A stretch of DNA of 64,000 nucleotides, from the NCBI GenBank assembly GCA_026390815.1, contig JAPLFH010000033.1, positions 62,001 through 126,000 of the forward strand. The letters are read 5' to 3'. Origin of the DNA: Ignavibacteriales bacterium (lineage in GTDB: Bacteria; Bacteroidota; Ignavibacteria; Ignavibacteriales; SURF-24). Shown in pieces: positions 56,700-64,000 of the stretch. The notes under the pieces were generated by a model. It was given only the letters and a program-made list of their open reading frames with translations, was not told the origin of the DNA and ran no database searches. A program made the translations under genes and the position numbers. The first letter of the stretch is position 1, and every line of letters starts with the position of its first letter.

Positions 56700-59600
56700 A
56701 TGAGACTAACCATTCATATAGAAATCATTTTTCTACTAATCTTTCTTGTTTTAACCGCAGCAGCGCAAACTAAAATTGTTCGAACAGCATTCCTTTCCGT
56801 TCAGGAAGAGAAATTATTGACCCCGGAATTAAAAGCTGCCTATGACTTCTTAAAAAGCAATAAGGAATTCCAAACAAAGCTTATTACTTTCACTCAGCTA
56901 AAAAATAATCCATCTCTGCTTAAAAATTTGGATGTTGTGTGGTATCATAAGTCAGATACTCTGGGATTTTCCAAAGATGAAACAGATGCTAAAGTAATCG
57001 AATCATTGAAAAACTATATTACCAATGGTGGAAATCTTTTTCTAACGATGGAAGCATTCAATTATGTTGTTAATATGAACCTGGAAACTGAAATTCCAAA
57101 AGTAAAATATGTTGAATCAAAAGATGAAGGATATGGAAGGAAGCTCGGGCTGCATTCTTTCCGCAACCATCCAATCTTTGATAAAATGTTTGGTGGTGCC
57201 TATATCTGGAATGCCTACGAGGATAACAGATGCAGGCAGATAGGATATTTTGATGATGTCATTCCAAACGGAAAAGTGGTCGCAGTTGATTGGGCATATA
57301 TAACTTTATTTGAAAATTCAAAATTAATTTTAGAATATGAACAAGGGAAAGGAAAAATTATAGCTGTTGGTGCATATACTTATTTTGCCCCAAGGAATTT
57401 TAACAGACCGCTTCTTGAATTGTTCACAAAAAATTCTATTAACTATCTTGCAGGAAAACTGGATGGTGATAGAAAGTTTTATTGGAGCTATAAACCACAA
57501 GAGTTAGTTCTGTTTACTAATCCGCAATCTGCAATCACCATTCCACAATCCAAAGTGTGGGACAGAAATTTAGAATCGATGAAGCTTACTTCTCTTTATG
57601 GTTCGGAAAATTTTTACGATGTAGCCGGACAGCGAATGGTGATAATGGGAAAAGAGAAAGGCGGGATTGATGAGATTTGGGCGCATCCTTTTATGGCATT
57701 ACGCGATTACGAAGTCGGTATTCAATTTTCTTATCGCGATACAGTTTACTGGCTTGGCGATCAACGCCCTTTCATCGAAGTAAAGCCGGAATCATTCACC
57801 CGCACCTATAATTATCGCCGAGCATTTCTTAAGGAAGTTGTAATTGCAGATCCGGAAAAGCCGGTTGGTGTTGTTCACTATGAATATCGTGGATTGTTTC
57901 CGGCAAAGCTCATAATCAAATTTAAAAGCAATATGCGTTATATGTGGCCTTACTCAGAAAGAGCACTTGGATCTATTTATTATAATTTCGATTCAGCTTT
58001 AAATGCTTATACGCTTAAAGATGGAAGCGGGGATTTTAATGTAATAGTTGGTTCTAATAAAATTCCTCTTACAAAATTGGAAGGAAAGTTCGACAGCTTT
58101 GCAAAGAAAGATTCAGTGTTTACCGGTAAAGAAACAAAGAAATTTCAATTTGCTGCTATTCAACAGTTTAGTTTGAAAGAAAATGATAATATGGATATAG
58201 TTATAGTGGCAACTGATCAGGGAAAAGAAGAAGCATTAACTACATACAAAGATGCAATCCAAAACCCGGAAACGGTTTATCAGCAAATCACCAAATACAC
58301 GCGTGGAATTCTAAAAGACAAACTAACTATAACTTCTCCTGATAAAGATTTTAATGAAGGTTACCGCTGGGCTATGATTGGAACCGATAGATTTTTTGTT
58401 CATACGCCGGGAGTCGGGAAATCGATGGTAGCAGGTTATTCTACAACCGCAACTGGTTGGGACGGAAATCAAACTGTTAGCGGTCGTCCTGGGTATGCGT
58501 GGTATTTTGGCAGGGATGGGCAATGGAGCGGTTACGCACTTTTGGATTACGGTGATTTTGCAAAAGTAAAAGATCTTTTAGAATTCTTTCAAAAGTATCA
58601 GGACCTAACTGGTAAAATCTTTCATGAGTTAACAACAAGCGGTGTAGTTCACTACGATGCAGCCGATGCAACTCCGCTTTATATTATTCTTGCTGGAAAA
58701 TATTTGCGCCACTCCGGTGATGTTGAATTCATTAGAAAATCCTGGGACAATATTAAGAAAGCAGTTGATTACTGCTTTTCAACTGATACCGATGGTGATC
58801 ATTTAATTGAGAATACAAATATTGGTCATGGGTGGGTGGAAGGTGGAAAACTATACGGAACGCACACAACTTTATATCTTGCTGGAAGCTGGGCGGCAGC
58901 GTTAAGAGAAGCCAGTAATATGGCGAACAAATTAGGTCTCGATAAAGAAAGCAAATTCTATTCTGATGAATCTTCTTTAGTTACAAATATTATCAACAAA
59001 GATTTCTGGAATGAGAAGCGCAGCTTTTACTACGATGGAAAATTTAAGGACGGAACTTATCTTGATGAACCAACCGTTCAGGTTTCTGTTCCAATTTATT
59101 TTAATACAATTGAAAAGAACCGGATACCTTCTATGTTAGATGAATTTGCGAGCAACAATTTTTCTCCTGATTGGGGTGTAAGAATAGTTAGTGAGAAAAG
59201 TCCACTCTTCAAACCGTATGGTTATCATTATGGGAGTGTTTGGCCCTTGTTTACAGGCTGGGCTTCTCTGGCTGAATACAAAAATGGAAAATACGATCAA
59301 GGGTTTTTCCATGTTATGGCAAATTTAAATGTATATAAAAACTGGGCGCTTGGATTTGTTGAAGAAGTTATAAATGGTGCAGAGTATAAACCATCGGGGG
59401 TATGTAGGCATCAATGCTGGTCCGAGACGATGGTGCTTCAACCATTGCTGGAAGGAATGCTCGGACTGGAACCATCTGCACTGGAAAACAAAATAAAACT
59501 TGCCCCGCACTTTCCTGCGGATTGGGATTTTGCTGAAGTTGAAAATGCAAGATCAGGTTCGCAAAATCTTTCTTTCAAAATGAAAAGAGAAATGGACAAA

Positions 59601-60095
59601 ACCATTTATACGTTCGAGCATTCAGGCAACAAACCGCTTGAAGTTGAGTTTAATCCTTCATTTCCACTCAAGACAAATTTTGAGAAATTATTCATCGATG
59701 GGAAACAGGTTGAATTAAAAATAGCAAATGAACAGCAGGCAGTTATAATCAATTCTTCTTTTACTATTGATAAAAAAGCAGTTGTTGAAGTTTATCATAA
59801 GGGAGGTATTGCTGTTATTCCTGTAGTTACAAATCCAATTCCAGGAGATAGCTCACGAGGATTCAGAATTATCTCTTCCAAAATAGATGGAAACGATTTT
59901 GTTGTTAGCGTAGAAGGAAAGAATGGTAATCAGGAAGTGATGCAGGTTTATTGCCCGGCGAAAAATATACAAAGTGTGGAGAATGGTGAGATTGCAGGAG
60001 AAGAAAATGGAATTTATAAGATAAGGATTAACTTTGTTCATCCATCAGGAAAGTATGTAAATAAAGAAATAAAAATAATAACTAATCCGCATTGA
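56700..60095 (+). CDS. Secreted GDE-type glycosidase with ThuA/GATase-like N-terminus
   Basis: A 1131-residue exported protein; signal ends TAAAQ (about residue 22). Residues 25-260 are an alpha/beta domain of GATase/ThuA type (LDVVWYHKSD, LKNYITNGGNLFLTMEAF, GKGKIIAVGAYTYF) without a Cys nucleophile. Sandwich domains follow to about 520. Residues about 520-960 form an (alpha/alpha)6 barrel resembling the glycogen-debranching C-terminal domain: AWYFGRDGQWSGYALLDYGD, GKIFHELTTSGVVHYDAADA, IGHGWVEGGKLYGT, VWPLFTGWASLAEY and CWSETMVLQP. It ends in a sandwich without a T9SS domain. The linkage cut cannot be told; oligosaccharide trimming in the periplasm is likely. Confidence 0.82.
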   Translation: MRLTIHIEIIFLLIFLVLTAAAQTKIVRTAFLSVQEEKLLTPELKAAYDFLKSNKEFQTKLITFTQLKNNPSLLKNLDVVWYHKSDTLGFSKDETDAKVIESLKNYITNGGNLFLTMEAFNYVVNMNLETEIPKVKYVESKDEGYGRKLGLHSFRNHPIFDKMFGGAYIWNAYEDNRCRQIGYFDDVIPNGKVVAVDWAYITLFENSKLILEYEQGKGKIIAVGAYTYFAPRNFNRPLLELFTKNSINYLAGKLDGDRKFYWSYKPQELVLFTNPQSAITIPQSKVWDRNLESMKLTSLYGSENFYDVAGQRMVIMGKEKGGIDEIWAHPFMALRDYEVGIQFSYRDTVYWLGDQRPFIEVKPESFTRTYNYRRAFLKEVVIADPEKPVGVVHYEYRGLFPAKLIIKFKSNMRYMWPYSERALGSIYYNFDSALNAYTLKDGSGDFNVIVGSNKIPLTKLEGKFDSFAKKDSVFTGKETKKFQFAAIQQFSLKENDNMDIVIVATDQGKEEALTTYKDAIQNPETVYQQITKYTRGILKDKLTITSPDKDFNEGYRWAMIGTDRFFVHTPGVGKSMVAGYSTTATGWDGNQTVSGRPGYAWYFGRDGQWSGYALLDYGDFAKVKDLLEFFQKYQDLTGKIFHELTTSGVVHYDAADATPLYIILAGKYLRHSGDVEFIRKSWDNIKKAVDYCFSTDTDGDHLIENTNIGHGWVEGGKLYGTHTTLYLAGSWAAALREASNMANKLGLDKESKFYSDESSLVTNIINKDFWNEKRSFYYDGKFKDGTYLDEPTVQVSVPIYFNTIEKNRIPSMLDEFASNNFSPDWGVRIVSEKSPLFKPYGYHYGSVWPLFTGWASLAEYKNGKYDQGFFHVMANLNVYKNWALGFVEEVINGAEYKPSGVCRHQCWSETMVLQPLLEGMLGLEPSALENKIKLAPHFPADWDFAEVENARSGSQNLSFKMKREMDKTIYTFEHSGNKPLEVEFNPSFPLKTNFEKLFIDGKQVELKIANEQQAVIINSSFTIDKKAVVEVYHKGGIAVIPVVTNPIPGDSSRGFRIISSKIDGNDFVVSVEGKNGNQEVMQVYCPAKNIQSVENGEIAGEENGIYKIRINFVHPSGKYVNKEIKIITNPH

Positions 60096-60102
60096 TCAGT
60101 TT

Positions 60103-60175
60103 GATCAGCGCCATCCGCGTTCTATATAAAAAACAATAGAACACGGATAACGCAGATGATACGGATTTGCGCCGA
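60103..60175. repeat. Intergenic palindromic ACGGAT-type repeat
   Basis: The arm at 60103-60125 and the arm at 60136-60158 form an imperfect hairpin with 18 of 23 positions paired. The core unit is ATAGAACACGGATAACGC, and a further degenerate copy (ACGGATTTGCGCCGAT) follows. Repeats of this ACGGATnnCGCnGAT kind occur between genes in many environmental bacteria. It sits between two glycosidase genes and is much more GC-rich than its surroundings. Confidence 0.65.
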
Positions 60176-60206
60176 TAAGACACCGGAAATATTTTAAGGT
60201 ATTAAA

Positions 60207-62291
60207 ATGAAAAACCTTCTTGCTTTTTTAATTCTTTTAACTGTATCAACTTTTTCACAATATTTATCTGATCTGAACGCGACAAAAGTTGATCCGCTTT
60301 ATACAACTTATGCGGCACCGCTAAGTCGGGCTGAGTTTATCGTCGATCAGGGTTTTCAATTCATCTGGTACGATCAGGAACGAGGAATTGAATATCAAAC
60401 AGATCAAGCTGGCAATATGGGAATAGCTTTTAAGTGTAACGGAGTACTTCATCAAAAATTGCAGCAATATTACAAGCAGCCAACCATAACCGCAAATTAT
60501 AGCGATTTGGTAAAATATTATTATTATCCCTTTCAGAACATCCGTGTTGATGTTCTCTTTCAGGTTTATAATTCAAGGATTGCAATTCAGGATTTGAAGA
60601 TAACAAACGAAGGAATAAGCGATGCCGCGTTTTCAGTCTACCCATATATCAATCATACTAATGGAAAATATTCTGATGTAAACCTTACAAATGAAAATGA
60701 TGGTTTTACTTTCCATCACCGCGAAACCCCAGATGGTTGGATGAAAGAACACAACATACCCTTTCAGGAAGATCTGCTGAATGTATTTATAATTAATAGT
60801 TCGATTGATGCATCCGGAGTGTACAATCAATTTGATGCAAGGAAGAAAGACAATGATAGCTTGTTTGTAAATGATCTGAAGTTGGAATCTTTAAGTAATC
60901 TTGCATCAGACGGGATCATTAAAGTTCTTGCCTTACAAAAAAATTATCTTATGAAACCGAATGAATCGATAAATGTAAAAATCATAAAAGGAGTGGTTGA
61001 AGGAAATAAAGAAGCAAATGAACTTTTAACTCAATCCAGAAATCTGATGAAGGAAGATTTAAATAAATACTTGTTGGAAGATGAAAAAACTTATAGCGCA
61101 ATTCCTAAAATCAAATTTGATAAAAAAGATTTTGAGATGATGTATTGGAATGCTTTCTCACTAATCAGGCAATGCATGCTTCCACCCGAAGGAAAAAGTT
61201 CATACAATTATTATGTTTTCTCCCGCGAACCACAATGGGGCTGGGGGCATGGCGGGCAAGTCTTTCATGAAAGCCTTGTGATGTTGGCGTATGCTTTTAT
61301 GGATCCAGTTGGTGCGATGAACTCCCAGCGTGTATATATGGAACGTCAGTCGGACGATGGTTACATCAATTACAGAACCGGACCATATTTGGATGAGCAG
61401 ATAACAACGAACGGACAAAATACTTCATCGGCTCCATGGTTCAACTGGCAAAACTGGGAAATATATAAAGTTACTAAAGATAAAAAGTTTTTAAAGGATG
61501 CCTACAAGTCGGGTAAGAAATTTTATAATTATTATGTGAGCAACCGCGATTCCGATAAAGATGGTTTATGCGAATGGGGTGCTCATGCAGTTCTTGAATC
61601 TGTTCGCGATGCGTTTGTTGCAGTTTGGGATGAAGTTGCCGATCCTTCTAACTTTGAAGGCGTTGATGTTAACTCGATGTTGGTAAACGAAGCAAAAGCT
61701 CTTTCTGAAATGGCAAAAGAATTAGGAGAAGATAATGAGTCCAAAGTATGGCTGGACGATGCAAACAAGAGAGCTGACCTGATTAACAAATTTATGTGGG
61801 ACAAGGAAACAGGATTTTATTACAACATTGATAAAAAGAATCATAGCTTCACATTTAAAAATCAAAATGATCTTAAGAGAAAAGAAATTATTGGATTCTT
61901 ACCAATGTGGGCGGGCATTGCTACAAAAGAACAAGCAGTCGAACTAATGAAACATATGAAAAATCCTGCCGAGTTCTGGCGGAATTACGGCGTTCCAACT
62001 TTAGCGGCAAACGATAGCTACTACAATCCGATTGGCTATTGGAATGGACCTATTTGGGTTCCGTGGCAGTATTTAATATTCCGTGGATTGATGAATTTTA
62101 ATTACACTACCGATGCAAAAGAATTGGTAAATAAAGTACTTGATAATGTTGGCTGGCAGTTAAAAACCAATCATTGGTTCTGGGAATTTTACAGTGCCGA
62201 TGATTATCAGGCAGGATGGAATAAGACTTATATCTGGACAGGAATAATTTCAAGAATGCTAATTGATCTTGACAAAATGAATAATAAATGA
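60207..62291 (+). CDS. GH63/MGH1-like (alpha/alpha)6 glycosidase
   Basis: A 694-residue exported enzyme; signal ends STFSQ (about residue 17). A beta-sandwich N-terminal domain runs to about 290, and an (alpha/alpha)6 barrel covers about 305-690. Typical of the GH63-like MGH1 domain are EPQWGWGHGGQVFHES, DDGYINYRTGPYLDE, APWFNWQNWEIY, DSDKDGLCEWGAHAV, SYYNPIGYWNGPIWVPW and FWEFYSADDY. Enzymes of this group remove alpha-linked sugars such as glucose or mannosyl-glycerate; substrate here unassigned. The start (ATG 60207) follows TAAGG. It lies 25 bases from the GH3 gene. Confidence 0.85.
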   Translation: MKNLLAFLILLTVSTFSQYLSDLNATKVDPLYTTYAAPLSRAEFIVDQGFQFIWYDQERGIEYQTDQAGNMGIAFKCNGVLHQKLQQYYKQPTITANYSDLVKYYYYPFQNIRVDVLFQVYNSRIAIQDLKITNEGISDAAFSVYPYINHTNGKYSDVNLTNENDGFTFHHRETPDGWMKEHNIPFQEDLLNVFIINSSIDASGVYNQFDARKKDNDSLFVNDLKLESLSNLASDGIIKVLALQKNYLMKPNESINVKIIKGVVEGNKEANELLTQSRNLMKEDLNKYLLEDEKTYSAIPKIKFDKKDFEMMYWNAFSLIRQCMLPPEGKSSYNYYVFSREPQWGWGHGGQVFHESLVMLAYAFMDPVGAMNSQRVYMERQSDDGYINYRTGPYLDEQITTNGQNTSSAPWFNWQNWEIYKVTKDKKFLKDAYKSGKKFYNYYVSNRDSDKDGLCEWGAHAVLESVRDAFVAVWDEVADPSNFEGVDVNSMLVNEAKALSEMAKELGEDNESKVWLDDANKRADLINKFMWDKETGFYYNIDKKNHSFTFKNQNDLKRKEIIGFLPMWAGIATKEQAVELMKHMKNPAEFWRNYGVPTLAANDSYYNPIGYWNGPIWVPWQYLIFRGLMNFNYTTDAKELVNKVLDNVGWQLKTNHWFWEFYSADDYQAGWNKTYIWTGIISRMLIDLDKMNNK

Positions 62292-62316
62292 GCAATGCAA
62301 AATTATGGAGAAAAAA

Positions 62317-64000
62317 ATGAAAGTATTAAAAATCTTTTTATTCCTGCTAATTATTTCAATCGGGCAAGTTTCCGCACAGCAGGAATCACCTCCATTTAAA
62401 AATCCAAATCTTTCTATTGAAGAAAGAGTAAATGATCTTGTTGCCAGGATGACACTTGAGGAAAAAATTTCTCAAATGATTTACACTGCACCGGCTATCG
62501 ATCGGCTTGGTATACCAGCATACAATTGGTGGAATGAAGCTCTTCACGGGGTTGCGCGTAACGGGCTGGCAACGGTTTTCCCGCAAGCTATCGGATTAGC
62601 TGCAATGTGGGATACTGATTTAATGAGCAAAGTTGCAAACGTAATTTCAGATGAAGGACGTGCTAAGTATAATGATGCAGTAAGTAAAAACAAAAGAGGT
62701 ATTTACCAGGGAATAACATTCTGGTCTCCTAATATTAATATTTTCAGAGATCCGCGCTGGGGAAGAGGAATGGAAACTTATGGAGAAGATCCTTTCCTCA
62801 CCGGCCAACTGGGACTTCAATTTGTAAAAGGTATGCAAGGTTCAGATCCAAAATATTTAAAAGTAGAATCTACTCCAAAACACTTTGCAGTTCACAGTGG
62901 ACCGGAACCGGACAGACATACTTTTGATGCACGTGTAAGCGATTACGATTTGCGGGAAACTTATCTTCCGCATTTTAAAAAACTAATTCAGGATGGAAAA
63001 GCAAATTCTGTTATGTGTGCTTATAATCGTTTCCGTGGGGAAGCTTGCTGCGGAAGCAACCAGCTTCTTAAAAGTATTCTCCGCGATGAGTGGGGATTCA
63101 AAGGTTATGTTGTTTCTGATTGCTGGGCTGTGTCTGATATTTATAATTCACATAAGTTGGTCAAAACTCCGGAGGAGGCATCATCGCTTGCTGTTAGAGC
63201 TGGGACTGATCTTGAATGCGGTGACGCTTACCCAAGTTTAGTAAATGCGTATCAGCAAGGATTAATTAAAGAGGATGAAATTACTACTGCAGTAAAAAGA
63301 TTATTTTCTATTCGATTTAAACTCGGGATGTTTGATCCGCCGGAAATGGTTCCTTATTCAAAGCTGGATTTAAGAAATGTCGATACTAAAGAAAATCAGA
63401 AAATCGCACTTGATGCTGCACGAAAGTCAATCGTTCTTTTAAAGAATTACAAAAATATTTTACCACTTGATAAAAAAATTAAAACCGTTGCTGTTATTGG
63501 ACCAAATGCAGATGATGCTGAAGTGCTCCTTGGTAATTACAATGGCTTTCCTTCAAATCCAGTTACTCCGCTTACTGGAATTCTGCAAAAATTATTTAAC
63601 ACAAAAGTAATTTACGAACGCGGTTGCGATGTTGCAGAAAATCTCCCGTCATTTGAAGTAATTCCTAATTCAGCATTGTTTACTACAAAAGCAGAGGAAA
63701 GAGAAAATGGACTGAAAGCAGAATACTTTGATAACCGCGAGTTTAAAGGAAAACCATCTTTTAAACAAATAGATTATTGTATCGATTTTAAATGGTGGAC
63801 TGGAGCTCCTGACCCAAAGTTTGATCCTGATAATTTTGGAATTAGATGGAACGGGATAATTGTTCCTCCACGAACAGGGAAGTATGCTATTGGTGGTTAT
63901 GGTCTAAATGGATTTAGAATTTATTTTGAAGATTCATTGTTGATTAGTTTTGAGGGAACTCACCATCCGGTTAAATCTTATAAGTGGATCGATCTTGTTG
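62317..64000 (+). CDS. GH3 beta-glycosidase with PA14 domain, cut by window end
   Basis: The first 561 codons of an exported glycoside hydrolase family 3 enzyme, open at the window end. The signal peptide ends QVSAQ. Motifs in order are ARMTLEEKISQM, AYNWWNEALHGVARNG, TFWSPNINIFRDPRWGRGME, TYGEDPFLTG, ESTPKHFAVHSGPEPDR, VMCAYNRFRGEACCGS, GYVVSDCWAV (nucleophile Asp), and VAVIGPNADD beginning the second domain. Next a PA14 domain opens (NGLKAEYFDNREFKGKP). SDCWAV and the inserted PA14 resemble bacterial beta-xylosidases or beta-glucosidases. I placed the start at the ATG at 62317, just after GGAG; an ATG at 62305 lies in frame upstream. Sugar specificity is unknown. Confidence 0.9.
   Translation, partial: MKVLKIFLFLLIISIGQVSAQQESPPFKNPNLSIEERVNDLVARMTLEEKISQMIYTAPAIDRLGIPAYNWWNEALHGVARNGLATVFPQAIGLAAMWDTDLMSKVANVISDEGRAKYNDAVSKNKRGIYQGITFWSPNINIFRDPRWGRGMETYGEDPFLTGQLGLQFVKGMQGSDPKYLKVESTPKHFAVHSGPEPDRHTFDARVSDYDLRETYLPHFKKLIQDGKANSVMCAYNRFRGEACCGSNQLLKSILRDEWGFKGYVVSDCWAVSDIYNSHKLVKTPEEASSLAVRAGTDLECGDAYPSLVNAYQQGLIKEDEITTAVKRLFSIRFKLGMFDPPEMVPYSKLDLRNVDTKENQKIALDAARKSIVLLKNYKNILPLDKKIKTVAVIGPNADDAEVLLGNYNGFPSNPVTPLTGILQKLFNTKVIYERGCDVAENLPSFEVIPNSALFTTKAEERENGLKAEYFDNREFKGKPSFKQIDYCIDFKWWTGAPDPKFDPDNFGIRWNGIIVPPRTGKYAIGGYGLNGFRIYFEDSLLISFEGTHHPVKSYKWIDLV

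Noticed and set aside
1-64000. tRNA, rRNA or CRISPR features
   Set aside because: No TPsiC-arm-like GGTTCGAATCC segments, rRNA-like blocks or regularly spaced repeats were seen in the intergenic regions.

Overview
The window looks like chromosome from an AT-rich member of the Bacteroidota/Ignavibacteriota group (FCB superphylum). The evidence is the large number of secreted proteins ending in a type IX secretion (T9SS) type A sorting domain of the form [10 protein letters not shown] ... YDxLGRE ... SGxYFYxL ... KKMxLxK, a PorV/PorQ-family outer-membrane protein, a TonB-dependent receptor with an N-terminal carboxypeptidase-regulatory-like domain, a BatA/VWA protein, and a TAnnTTTG promoter-like box. 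The repeated NYPNPFNP style is especially common in Ignavibacteria. I see no rRNA, tRNA, CRISPR array, transposase or integrase.

Layout. (1) 77-6370 (-) is a giant secreted array of eight lamin-tail domains, followed by a decayed, gene-poor stretch to 6963. (2) 6964-15470 (+) is mostly housekeeping: a YciI-like protein, a SpoIID-like protein coupled to a glycosyltransferase, a BatA/VWA membrane protein, a small lipoprotein, HflX, and a first MIO-type ammonia-lyase overlapping hflX. (3) 15471-21289 is accessory. Two AT-rich unknown genes (one ADP-ribosyltransferase/FRG-like, one with a winged helix) sit between two ammonia-lyase paralogues. After them come a HEPN/MNT toxin-antitoxin pair and an XRE/DUF2975 pair on the minus strand. 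(4) 21596-31086 is mixed: a homocysteine S-methyltransferase-like enzyme, an exported phosphodiester-glycosidase-like protein, a beta-barrel/lipoprotein pair, DinB, a class-I glutamine amidotransferase, the 3' remnant of a metallophosphoesterase, and an exported YdjC/ChbG-like deacetylase.

(5) 31173-64000 (+) is a long, nearly gap-free locus for secretion and breakdown of glycans. It opens with a perfect LacI-type palindrome (TGTTAACGTTAACA) before a LamG protein. Next come two lipoproteins, a TonB receptor, a secreted partner and a PorV-like protein. Then follow a secreted metalloprotease-like protein, a GH172 enzyme, a CotH-kinase/lamin-tail protein, galT, two tandem paralogues of a family I do not recognise, a glycosidase-like barrel fused to a non-catalytic FGE-like domain, two (alpha/alpha)6-barrel glycosidases, and a GH3 beta-glycosidase cut by the window end. 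Stop/start overlaps in 46006-50654 and short gaps elsewhere suggest long transcripts. My reading is that surface and secreted enzymes cut an extracellular glycan, the TonB receptor imports products, PorV helps present the T9SS cargo, and GalT handles released galactose. No SusD homologue was seen, so this is not a classical Sus-type locus.

The most interesting leads are the ART/FRG-like plus winged-helix gene pair between the two lyases, the non-standard MIO triads of both lyases (Ser-Ser-Gly and Ala-Cys-Gly), the tandem unknown family at 50672-53757, and the glycosidase/FGE-like fusion.
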